Positions 44,203-55,164 of a stretch of DNA of 64,000 nt are shown here, piece after piece. The first letter of the stretch is position 1. Each line of letters opens with the position of its first letter. The notes under the pieces are model-generated. The model did not search any database and had not been told where the DNA came from. It was given only the letters and a program-made list of their open reading frames with translations. The position numbers were made by a program, and so were the translations under genes. Origin of the DNA: Tetradesmus obliquus (lineage: Eukaryota; Chlorophyta; Chlorophyceae; Sphaeropleales; Scenedesmaceae); contig CP126200.1 in assembly GCA_030272155.1 (NCBI GenBank), positions 1,302,001 through 1,366,000 on the forward strand, written 5' to 3'.

Positions 44203-45613
44203 CACCTTGTTATCCTGGCAGCCCCATGCGCACATCCCGATTGCATTGAAAGGCCCAGCAAAGTCAGCCGGCAGCGGAGGCACATTGACCATGTGCACAG
44301 AGCAGAATGTGCTGCAGCGCTCAATGTGGGTATCCGCATCCGGCGCTGCATCTGCAGGCAACATTTGGGCACCAGTGGTGGATGGCTGGACAAATGCTGC
44401 TGTGTGCCTTGTTACGGGTGCAATACCTCCAACAGCTATGTATGAACGACTGTTCTTCGATGGGTGTCACATGTCTAGCCAGCAGGCTGTGCAACCGACA
44501 AACAAAGTGACCCTGTGGCAGCACAGGGTCCTGCAGGTCACATACTGCGAGAATTGTGGATAATGTCGGCCTGTCATCACACCTCCTGAACGTGCCACTG
44601 CTTTGCAGGACCCGGCCATGAAGCACTGCCCAGCACTTCACTTTATCAATTGAAAGAAATGAGGTGCTGCTGCTGCTGCTGCTGCTGCTGCCACCACTCA
44701 CAGTCCTTTGCGCTGGCCTTGTATGCCAGGCAGCCAGCACCACAGCCGGGGTGCACCTTGCCAGACATGGTGGCTGGGTCATAGCTGCACACCTGCAGCA
44801 GCAAGTGTGCATATGTGGCACGGGAAGTTGATGAAGTGCCAACTCCAGGACCCCGGTTGAGTCACAATTCGCGCAACACACAGAATGCTGGAAATGTAAT
44901 GTAGAAGCAGATGATGGGCAGATGGTTGCAGGCTGGCGTCCAACCTGGCACACATCATTACTGGCAACCTATTGCTGCGCACGTCTGCTGCTGAGCCTGC
45001 TCTTGTTGTCGCCAAGCTCTCTCAAGCACAATGAGAAATGTGCCACTCCTGTGTACTGCAGCTGCTGGCTCACCGCCCATGCATTGCAGTCAGGAGTCCG
45101 AAAGCAGCGCTTCTCACACCTGCAGCAGCAGCAACAGCAGCAGCAACAGCAGTAGCAGCAGCAGCAGCAGCAGCAGCAGCATCTCACTCTGAACAATGAA
45201 TACACAAAGGTGTGCTGACAAGCACATGCGCACTAGCTGCAGGCAGAACGGCATGAGCTGGCGGTGCGTCAGGTTGTCAGTTCCGTATGAGCTGGCGGTG
45301 CGTCAGGTTGTCAGTTCCGTATGAGCTGGCGGTGCGTCAGGTTGTCAGTTCCGTATGAGCTGGCGGTGCGTCAGGTTGTCAGTTCCGTATGAGCTGGCGG
45401 TGCGTCAGGTTGTCAGTTCCGTATGGCCGCCCCAGCAGCAATGACCTGGCTGTCTTACACACCAGTATACGACCAAAAACATCATTGAAACACACAGCCT
45501 CACCCTGCTGCGTCAAATACTTTGGGCGCGCCGCCATATGCCAGGCTGGCCACGTCCCTCACCAGCACCCTGCCCACCACCAGGCGGCTGAAGCGACGCA
45601 CCACCACGCCTGC

Positions 45614-45647
<34 letters not shown>

Positions 45648-46103
45648 GTGGCGGCGGCGGCAGAAGCAGTGTTGACGGTGTGCTAGGGTAATGCAGATTT
45701 GGTCAGAATGCCCTGGTGTGTAGCTGACAGCAGGCTGAAGGAAGGGTGCTTGTAGCAGACTTGTGGCACTCATCAGAAACAGACCCACTTTGCGGTGCAA
45801 TGCGAGGAAAAGGGAGGCTACAGGAGCTGCCGTAAGTGTCAGTGGTACCATATGTTACAACATAAATAACATGATCCCAAAATATCACGGCTGGTGTGCA
45901 ACATAAATATCCGTTGTTTCTTCAAGTTGCAAACCTGGCCTTCGCACTCGCACTCTCTAAAGCAACCTCACCTGATGCCAGCTGCTGCGTGGATGCCACG
46001 TCAGCACTGCCAGCTGGCACTGCTGCACTGGCAGACACTTGTGCAGGGGCTCGCTGAGCTGCTTGCTGCTGCTGCTGCTGCTGCTGCCGCTGCTGTTGTT
46101 GTC

Positions 46104-46141
<38 letters not shown>

Positions 46142-46384
46142 CGCTGTTGAGCGGCTTGCTCTTTGGCGAACTGGGGTCGCAACGGCGGGTTGTTTGATGG
46201 AGCTGCCTCCACTACCTTAGGAGGATGCCCATCCACCACCTGCTGCTGCTGCTGCTGCAAGGGAGGGTGCTGCACTTGTAGCTCTGACTGCATCACAGGC
46301 TGCAGCGGCGGAAAGTACTGTGGTTGTGGCTGCTGCTGCCGCTGCTGCTGCTTGTGTGTCTGCTGTCCTGTTGCGTCCACAGAG

Positions 46385-46417
<33 letters not shown>

Positions 46418-46521
46418 ACCGTTGGCGGCGATGCGCTTGCAAGAGGTGCAGATTCAGAGCTTGCTGACTTTGCTGGCGGGCCTGGCGATGCAGATTGGAC
46501 AGGCTGCGCTGGCATAGCTTC

Positions 46522-46554
<33 letters not shown>

Positions 46555-47015
46555 ACTGCCAGCGGCACTGGCATTGCTACTGCCAGTGCTGGTGATGCCC
46601 CTCTGCTGCGAAGCAGGCTTGCACCACCTCCACCACTGGTCTTGTCGCACACATATCAACCCACTTCCACAAGGCCTGTTTTGCGCATCAATGCCCCCAT
46701 GGTACTCCCCTCCACAGGCATCTTCAGCCTGAGCTCATTAGGCAAGCAAGTTCCCTGTGAAGTCCCTGGTGAACTTGCAAGGCAGAGGCTGCCACTGCCT
46801 GGCCTGCAAAATGAGGCTGATGAGCACTGCTGGAATGCAGCTGTCAGCTTGTGCCAGCGGCTAATTAGGGCAGCTGCTTCTGCTGCTGATATGGAGGAGG
46901 TTGAGGATGCTGCTGCAGCTGTGTGTGTGATGTCTTTGCGAGCGCAGGTTTTGCTCAGTGCAGCTAGCAGCAGCAGGCAGGCCAGGAGCCAAGCTGACCT
47001 GTGTGCTGCAGCCAT
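43147..47015 (-). CDS. Secreted cysteine-rich protein with PAN/apple-like segments
   Basis: Minus-strand exons 46665-47015, 45972-46605, 45504-45609, 45074-45119, 44702-44792, 44206-44351, 43791-43947 and 43147-43487 agree in phase at every junction and give 623 residues. The N-terminus MAAAHRSAWLLACLLLLAAL with a likely cleavage after KTCA is a good signal peptide. A spacer with CSSASFCRPG and a long Gln-rich exon follow. Then come FSRLVVGRVLVRDVASLAYG and cysteine-dense exons: CEKRCFRTPDCNAWA, PGCGAGCLAY, IERCSTFCSVH, GMCAWGCQD, HTCEQCHKLAGG, CRACIHAKN, ending DEDYTC. The C-x3-C...C-x-AW pattern recalls PAN/apple modules, which bind proteins or glycans outside cells, but I cannot name the family. 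The first intron is only 59 bp, so that join is the weakest. An opposite-strand frame covers exon 1. Confidence 0.6.
44138..44201 (-). repeat. Long CTG run at start of an intron
   Basis: About 21 CTG units on the minus strand, directly after the GTGCGC donor of the exon 44206-44351. Here the run follows a donor, unlike most CTG runs in the window. Confidence 0.92.
45253..45422. repeat. 34-bp minisatellite, 5 copies
   Basis: Five perfect copies of a 34-bp unit beginning ATGAGCTGGCGGTGCGTCAG. They lie in the intron 45120-45503 of the cysteine-rich gene. Lack of divergence suggests recent expansion. Confidence 0.97.
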
Positions 47016-47196
47016 GGATGTGCAGGCACTACACGCGTTCAAATAAGCCTGGTGCAGCTAACCAAATCGTTTTGGCTAGAGTATGAGTGGCTTGGATGCG
47101 CCACGGTGTTGCTAGGAAACGGCTTGCTTTGCTGCTGCTGCGGCAGCCGCAGCAGCATGCAGCAGCCGCAGCAGCATGCAGCAGCAGCAGCAGCAT

Positions 47197-47234
<38 letters not shown>

Positions 47235-47934
47235 CGCACAAGCACCTTCAGCAGTTCACGTACAGCTGCTTGAACTGCCGTTGTGCTAAACATGTAAAGT
47301 GTCGAAGTGCGTCGGCTGATACTGGCGCATGCTGCAACGGCTCTGCTCATTTCAAGACCCAGGCCTCACCTCAAAGAAGTCGCCGCAGCTTGAGAGCCTC
47401 AATCTACTAACAAACGTACGCTGCTGAGTAACTTCTAAAGTCTAAGGAAGTGCTGCATGCACATGATCTTGAGCTTCCTTGTTTATGCAAGCAACGCGAA
47501 ACTTTCGCTCGCGATCGACGTGTCGCAGATGAAAGCAGTAACCTGTAGAAGATACGGACCGGCAATGCTGCGCCATTGAGCTTTCCGTTGCCGCTTGAAT
47601 GCTGTGTTCGTGCTCTTGCGGTCACAGCGTCATTGTCACTTGCGCTTCGGGGCCCGCAGCACAGCCATGTTCTGCTGTAATAACATTGATAAAGTTATTT
47701 TTTCTGTGTTTTATAACAAGTGCTGGCTGCTACAATGAAGCGGAAGGGACAAGTGCATGCCTAAGTTCTGGTGAACATCCAGCATGCTCCAGCATGCAGC
47801 TGCGCAGCTGCAGCCTGCAGGTGTGAAGATAGGCAGCCGTCTGACATCCCAGCAATCGCGCGCACGTAATAGGTAACAACTAGCATACCGTTCGTTTGTA
47901 GAGCATTGGACGCTGCTGGACATGTCCAGCACAC

Positions 47935-47965
47935 CTCGGTGATCACCGAGCTCATGAGCTCGGTG
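47935..47965. repeat. Overlapping perfect palindromes
   Basis: CTCGGTGATCACCGAG (47935-47950) overlaps a 22-bp perfect palindrome at 47944-47965 centred on CTCATGAG. The two share CACCGAG, giving three alternating CGGTG/CACCG arms that could form alternative hairpins. Confidence 0.9.
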
Positions 47966-47998
47966 AGCTGGAACTGCTGCAGCTATATAGGATATATC

Positions 47999-48056
47999 CG
48001 ATAGCCCGGGAGTCCCGGATATAATCGGCAATAATCGGCGATATAATCGGCGATTG
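47999..48056. repeat. Short AT-rich direct repeats
   Basis: Three copies of ATAATCGGC, near 48020-48052, preceded by GGATATATCC and TCCCGGATAT. The setting is a locally AT-rich island. Confidence 0.8.
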
Positions 48057-48596
48057 GCAACAGCTGTGACAGCACGATGCTGTGAATTTGCTACTGGGCC
48101 TCGAGAGCTCTCAAGCAGTGATGAATCCCGAATCTTTACAGCTTCAGTTAAGAATCCCTGGAAAACAAGAGGAAATATGCAAGCAGGGTAGGACACAGCA
48201 TACATCACAATAGTGGCATTAATTAGTCAGTGACTACCGTGTATTACACGACGGGAACACAGCCCATTTCAACGCCAACAACAGCTTGCAATCAGCTGGC
48301 CAGCTGCCCATGGGGTCAATGGGCAAACATACATGCACTTGCCTTGCTTCAAGGTGCCTGCATTTGCAGACATCAGTTGTCTGTGAAGCATACAGATTCC
48401 CTTAAGAGACGAGTTTTGCTTCTGTTTCAGCAGAACCACAGCATAGAGCATTGGTTCTTGAGCGTGTGGCTGGCCCAGGTTACCTTGGCAGTGCAGCGCC
48501 ATATCTGGCTGTAGAAAATTAGACTGGCCGCGGCCAGCGGCAGACACCTTGAAGTAAGGCAAGTGCTATAATACGCTGTACTGGTTGAGGTTTCTC

Positions 48597-48773
48597 ATGG
48601 CTCGTCGCTTGCAAGGGAAGCGGACTGTTGGGAGCCTCCTGTCACAGTTTGCTTGCAGTGCACGTGCTGCAGCGCTAGCCGCTGAAGACCTCAGTAGGGT
48701 TTGGGCCCAGCTTTGGGGCCGCACCAGTCCCTACGTCGGGCAGGCACGTCTTCACGTTTCAATAAAGATCTAG
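48597..48773 (+). CDS. Possible small protein, unrecognised
   Basis: 58 codons from MARRLQGKRTVG, with a basic, amphipathic N-terminus of the type seen in organelle transit peptides, then LLSQFACSARAAALAAEDL. No family recognised. A longer minus-strand frame overlaps it (48691-49062), so coding is doubtful. Confidence 0.2.
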   Translation: MARRLQGKRTVGSLLSQFACSARAAALAAEDLSRVWAQLWGRTSPYVGQARLHVSIKI

Positions 48774-49240
48774 TAACGTATGGTGTTTTGGCGCTAGCCA
48801 TCACCCTGCCATTTGCCTCTCGTTTGGGTTGAATTGCAAGTGTCCTAGCTGGTGACACCTCATCTCCTTCCGGAGATCTCCTTGCCGCAGGGGCCATGCG
48901 TACAAGCATAAGCAGGAAAATAATACTTGAAGAATAGTTTATGCTGTGCGTTTGAGCCTTGCCACTACCACCAGCTCGCTGGCTTGAACACACAGAGGCA
49001 GGCTGTGCTCGCCCCAGGACCAGCAAAAACAGTTTCAGTGGGAGTTTGTATCTGTTACACACCCGGTCGTAGCTGCTTCAACCTCGTGGGACTACACAGG
49101 TGCGTACCTCACTGGTCCCGTGCTGCCACGGCTGCTTGAGCATTGGTGTGCACTTCAGCACTTATCGCAAACGGTGCACAATATCCACCTGCAATGCTCT
49201 TGGGCCGTTGCTAGGTCGTCCCAGGTGCTGCAGCAACACT

Positions 49241-49292
<52 letters not shown>

Positions 49293-49615
49293 CTTCATCC
49301 ACACTGTTCATCAGCAGCTGGGTTGAACCATCCACGCCATAGCATGTTTTTGCATGTCGCCACCACCGCCAGAAGTACGTACCCTCTTTGTTAGCACTTT
49401 GGAGCGTTGCGCACAATCTGCTGCCAGCAGCCTTGTATGCACTGGCTGCAGCTTGCAGGTGGCCAGCTTCCACAGGGCAGCTGCTGCTCTACTGCTGTAC
49501 GCCGCACTGTGTGCTGTCCGTTGCAGACATACTTTTCATCATCTTGCTCGCGCAAGCTTGTCTATTGCTCCCATTGCAACAAAACCCACCCCCGCTGCAC
49601 ACAGGCAGTGGCAGC

Positions 49616-50994
49616 ATGGCTACGCCACACACAACCGGCACACCTGTGGGGGGCAGCGCGCTTTCCCGCAGCCTGAGCGGGCCTGAAACGCACACCACCT
49701 CACAGCCCTCGCAGCAGCAGACCCACTCCAAATGGCATGAGCAGAAGGTGTTTTATGCCACGGAGCGCGACTATCGCGCGAAGAGCAACACATACGGCAC
49801 GCAGCAGATGCAGCAGCTGCGCTACGGCAGCGCGGCTGTGCACATCCCAAAGGTACGTGGGCATCCTGAAAGCGTGGATAGCATTGGGTTCTGTTTCAGC
49901 AAGCATGCGAGTGTGCGTGTGGAGGGGAGAGAGAATACAGAGCAGAACTGGTCCTGCCAGCACCAGCAGAGGCCCCGCAAGCTGCTGTTGCTCTTGGCCC
50001 ACACAGCTATAGTGACTTGGGGCTGCACCTACAGTATACTGGCAGACAGGCATGCCTGCCTGCGGAACAGCACTTGCCCAGCTCATCCATTGTCGTGTGC
50101 TGCTTTTCGGATCTCTGCAGCTGCGCGAGCCGGGACAGGAGATGGCGTATCGCATCCCCTTTGCGGTGCGTCACAAAAGCAACATCAACAAGGACGGTCG
50201 CTACTTCATCACACTGTATGACCACAAGACTGGCAAGCCCCTGAATCTGGAGGACTTTGAGGCAAAGGTTTGTGCAGGGCTGCGAGTTGTTATGACATCT
50301 AGTGACATCGAATGACGTGTTACATGACAAGTCTGCTGTATCGTTGCCAGGGAGGCAGCAAGGCGAGGCGATGCTGCTGTGCAAATGCACTCGTGTTGCT
50401 GCTGTGTTATGCTGTCCTCCTGGCGCCAGCTCTAGCGCTGCTATGTATGTCAGCTTTGCTGCGTTGCTTTGTTTGCTTTGACCAGGCGGCATCCCTGCAC
50501 ACCCTTTATAGGAGTAGTAAGTAGTAAGATAACAACGTTTTTGAGTTGAAGCGGCTGATGCGGTCTGCCTGCGCAGATGAACGACAAGAAAATCCTGCGC
50601 GGCAAGTCAGGCAGTCACAGGAGCATCACTGCAGATGTGCCAGATGTGTTCAACTGCTGCTGCTGCTGTGGCGTCCCTAACCCGGGACCCTGCACAGAGC
50701 CGCAAAGTGAGCACGCAACATACTGATGAAATGTCCTGCGAGTTGCAGTGCCACAGCATCAGCGAGCTGACAGGAGACGCAGCAGCAGTACCAAGCATGT
50801 GTTCAAGCAACACCTACCCGTTGCTGTGTATGTTCTGCTGATGCTGTGACACCATGAGCAGACAGCGTCCTGCGAGCAGCTGCAGGAGCTTGGCCGCTAG
50901 CTCTCAGAATGCAGTCAGAGGCATCTGCACGGCAATCCAAGTTGCATCACAAGCCGTTCCGCTGGGTGCCACCTGCCGTGATGTTGCTGCCTCA

Positions 50995-51047
<53 letters not shown>

Positions 51048-52119
51048 AGAGCGGAGTGCGGCACGGGAGCGCTTCCTCAAGGAGGTGATGGACGCTGTGG
51101 GATGGAGCAAGAAGAAGGAGCTGGTGGTGTTTGTGCACGGCTACAACGTAAATTTCGAGGGGTGCATCAAGAGCGCAGCACAGGTGACTGCTGAGTGCAG
51201 ATGTGGAATGTGCTGCTGCGGCATCATGCCTGCAGCTGACACTCAACTGCATGCATGCATACGGTGTCATAAGTGGCTGCCGAGAGAGCAGCATGGGGAT
51301 ATGCTGCTGCAGCTCAGGCTTGTCGGCATGTATACTGTTCGCTGGGGTGAGTCGGCAGTAGCTCTGCTGCTATTGCGGCCGCTTCTTGTTTTTGTCTCTC
51401 TGCTGTGCAATTACTTGACGTTGCAGCTCCTATACATGCATGTGCATGCGGCAGTAGCAAAAGCCCACCAACCCCACCCCTTAAGCAGCTGCAGTCAATC
51501 TCTTGATGGTGCCACCATGATGGTGCCACCTGTGGTGCTGCACAACACCGACTTTTTGCTGCTCATGCGCCTGCAGCTGACGTTTGACACTGCCCAGGAT
51601 TACAGCATGATCGACCTGCCAGGGCGCTTCCACTACCAGCATCACCAGCGCGTGGCTGTCGCCTTTGACTGGGCCAGCGCCTCATGCTGGACGGCATATG
51701 GCTTCTTGCCATTTGTGAAGGTCAGCAGCAGCGGCAAGCAGCAAACCATGCTTGTTTGGTCAAGATGTGAATGCTGGCAGCATGCAGCGATGCTGTTGAT
51801 CTCGTGCAGCAGACAGTGTGCTTCCAATGCTGTATGGTTGGGATACATCACGAGCGCAGCGTGCCTAAACATGCACACCATGCAGGGCCTCATGATACCA
51901 GCAGCCTTGCTGCGGGCGATGCAACAGCGAGCTGCGTAGAAGGTGCAGAAACATCATTGTGCAACATTACATGCATAGCGTGCTTCTTAATGCCAGGATT
52001 ACCTGCTGGCAGCTGCTGCCATTACTGCTGATGCAAAGCGATTGAGGGCTCTGCGGCATAGCTGTAACTGGTTGCAGTTGGTTGCGCTGGCGCACTGCTG
52101 TTCTGGCTGTGCTGCCAAC

Positions 52120-52191
<72 letters not shown>

Positions 52192-54510
52192 GCCACAGGA
52201 TGACAGGGAGAGGGCAGCCGAGGCAGGGCCCAAGCTGGCGCACCTGCTGCTGGACCTGGCGGCAAAGGTGCTGCACTCACTGCGCAGCTCATGCGTCTGC
52301 ACATGTGGCTACTGGCTCTCAGCAGCCGCCAGCGGCAACAGCTAACCGTATGTGCCGCTGCTTCCGTGGTTGATCCCTTGCTCATTCCAGAAGCTCTGGC
52401 CGCGCTGCTAAACACCAATTTCGCTGCTATGCATGCTGACAATGCTGTTGCCGCATCCCCAGATGAAGGAGCTGGAGGGGGAGAAGAGCTGCAAGGCGAT
52501 TCATCTGGTGGCACACAGCATGGGCAACTACGTCTTGCACTACGCCGGTGAGTATAAGCAACTCAGTCAAGAACCTGTGAGTGCCTTTGTGTATCGTTTT
52601 CTGGTTCCCTTTGCTCCTTGGGAGATTCAGTGGCTCAGCACCGGCGTTTTTAGCATCGGCGGCAAACCTGCCGCACAAGAAGAACATTGCCAGTCAAAGA
52701 TGCGGGTTGAGCCTTGCAAGAGCGACCACTTCTAGATGGTCTATCACAGACACATGCTGCTACAACCTGGGCAACCCGTGCCACCTGCGCTCTTCTGCTA
52801 CTGTCTGCATCTGTCATGCTTGTGCTGTGTAGTTGAGCACCTGTGCAACATACCTGATTGCCCAGCAGCAACAGCAGCAGCAGCAGAAGCAGATGCAGCC
52901 GCGGCACAAGCAGAAGAAGCAGAATCAAAGGCAGAAGCAAATGCAGAAGCAAATGCAGATGCAGCAGCAGAAGCAGAAGCAAAAGCAAAAGCAGCAGCAG
53001 CAGCAGCAGCAGAAGCAGAAGCAGAAGCAGCACCAGCACCAGCACCAGCAGCACCAGCAGCAGCAGCAAGGGCGCCGGACATGCTGGCACAGGTTGGCCT
53101 GTGCCCACTACCACCATCATCAGCAGCAGCCCTAGGCCTCACCAGCTTGGAGGCGCCGCCAGCTCTGGCACCTGTCAGGGAGAACTCAGAATCACTGAGC
53201 ATGAGCAAGAACGAGAGAGTGGCTGCTGCATCGTCTGCCCCAGTAGTCCCAGAGGAGGCAAAGCCGGCAGGCGCAGCAGACGCAGCAGCTGTGGCCGGCA
53301 GCTGCAGCAATGCACCCACTGGTGTAGCGTCCCAGCAGCAGCTGCGCAGCTGTGTGGTGGCTGAGGCAGAGGTGTCTGGCGCTGCAGGGCTGCATGGCAG
53401 AAGGGAGCAGCTGCTGCATGCGCAGTGCCTGCTTCGCAACAGGAAGGGGCAGCTCCTGGTAAGACAACAGGAGGGCGAGATAGCGCAACATGCATCCTGC
53501 AGCAGAACTATCGAAACTCGGTTGGTGCACATGGTTGTTTCTTGCTGCAAGCGTTTGTCCGTGCCAGCTGCACTGCCATATGGTGCACCAGCGCCGATCG
53601 GTCAGGAGGATATAAGAGTAGCACTTGCCCCAAGCAACAGGGTTTCAGCATGAGACGCGTGTGATGTCACTGCGATCAGCAGTTGCCTACAAGTGAATGG
53701 GGAGGCCAGAAGCAAGCAAGCACCATCTCTGCGTGCAAGCTGCTGACAAAGCTTGCACCGTCGTTGCTGCTGCAGATGCAGCTGACAAAGACAATGATTC
53801 TGGCAGCAGCAGACGTGGCGCGGGTTGACTTGGAGAGGACGCTGAGCCAGGTGAAGGCGGGCGCTAACACACACCACACGCCCATGCCACACACCACACT
53901 CTACTGCAGCAGGCGCGACTGGGCACTGGGGTTGTCAAGCGTGCTGCGCGTGCTGGGGTGCACGGTAAGGGTGCTAGGGTGTCACATCATAGAGTAACAC
54001 AACAAGACAAACAGACATGGTAATTCAAATGAGACCGAGCGGCATTCATCAAGCTTGTCGCCGCGGCCTGTGTCAGAGAGTGATAGGGTTGTCACGTGTG
54101 TAATGTGCAGTGCAGAGGTTATGCCGGGCGCAGACAACCTGCCACTGCGATGCGGTTGGTTACTCGTCCGCCTACATTATCAGCAAGCATTTTTGAGGAT
54201 AAGATGCAGGGCGCTGTCCGTGCTGTTGTTATGCCAAATGCAGCAGCTGTTGAGGTGCATGGTGCTGCAGCCGCCGGTGCTAGATAACATCTTTCACAGG
54301 TCCTCTGCCAGATCTGTTTGCCCTTTGTGTAATAGGATTTTAGTCTTAATCTGCAAAATCTCAGCCTGTGCTGCAGAACCATGCCGTGTTTGGTTTTGCG
54401 CAACACGCGCAGTGCATTCTGTATTCAACCGACTGCCTGCTTGCATGTTCATCATCGCACGGTTTTTTTTTAAATGACGAATTCTAGACAAAGCCAGAGT
54501 GATGTGCGTG

Positions 54511-54568
<58 letters not shown>

Positions 54569-54733
54569 AGCGCACTGATGGCCGTGCGGGCTTCTTCTGG
54601 CGCAAGCCGCCCTGCTTTGAGGGCCACCTGTTCCACCCCTTCTTGTGCGATGACGTCACAAGCGTGGACTGCACGGGTGAGAGAGGGACGCCCTGCCTTT
54701 CTCACGATTATCTGTTCGCTGCACTGTCGCTGC

Positions 54734-54774
<41 letters not shown>

Positions 54775-55164
54775 CTGCTGAGTGCCATGCACAGCCAAGC
54801 TCTGCGATGCTGGTGTTGCACCAGTGGCCCACCTCTTCCTGCAAGCACTTTCCTGCAAACCTGCCTTCTTGCAGGGTTCTCCGCAGACTGGATGGGCCAC
54901 GGCTACTTCCGGGAGCACAGGCAGGTGCTCACCGACATGAGCCAGGCCTTTGCAGGCATAACAAGCACCGGGCTGCGCACAGTCATCACGGCAGCAAAAG
55001 ATGGCGAGCCTTGGAAGTGCACGGCCTGCAATGAGAAGGTGATGGACAACAAGAGCATTGAGCTGTTCACAGTGATGACTGTGGAGGAGCAGCACGCGCA
55101 GCAACTGCAGCTGCTGCGGCGGCAGCTGCAGCTGCTGGCTGGCTGCGAGACGCTGCAGCAGTAG
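49616..55164 (+). CDS. DUF900-type alpha/beta hydrolase
   Basis: Eleven exons in phase: 49616-49852, 50121-50267, 50577-50706, 51050-51183, 51577-51720, 52199-52267, 52463-52547, 52866-53458, 53776-53964, 54571-54676 and 54875-55164, giving 707 residues. MATPHTTGTPVGG is the start. The hydrolase core has ELVVFVHGYNVNFEG (near 195-210), VAVAFDWASA, the nucleophile elbow HLVAHSMGNYVLHYA (Ser near 306), MILAAADVARVD, LYCSRRDWALGLSSVLR, and SADWMGHGYF (His near 619). The order and spacing fit PF05990 (DUF900) hydrolases, whose substrates are mostly unknown. Exon 52866-53458 inserts about 197 residues rich in Ala/Glu between the nucleophile and the AAADV strand. The C-terminus adds CTACNEKVMDNKS and a Gln/Leu-rich helix. 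The N-terminal ~170 residues are unrecognised. No junction echoes seen. Confidence 0.82.
52121..52190 (+). repeat. (CTG)n tract at hydrolase acceptor
   Basis: About 23 CTG units followed by CCGCCACAG, the acceptor of exon 52199. It is among the longest triplet runs in the window. Confidence 0.95.

Larger units (their letters stand above)
47016..49615. other. Intergenic region with palindromes and small ORFs
   Basis: No recognised protein. It holds a CAG run at 47182-47231, a cluster of perfect palindromes and AT-rich motifs (47774-48056), a 58-codon frame at 48597-48773, and a CAG run at 49239-49292. The 5' flank of the hydrolase gene lies at its right end. Confidence 0.55.
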
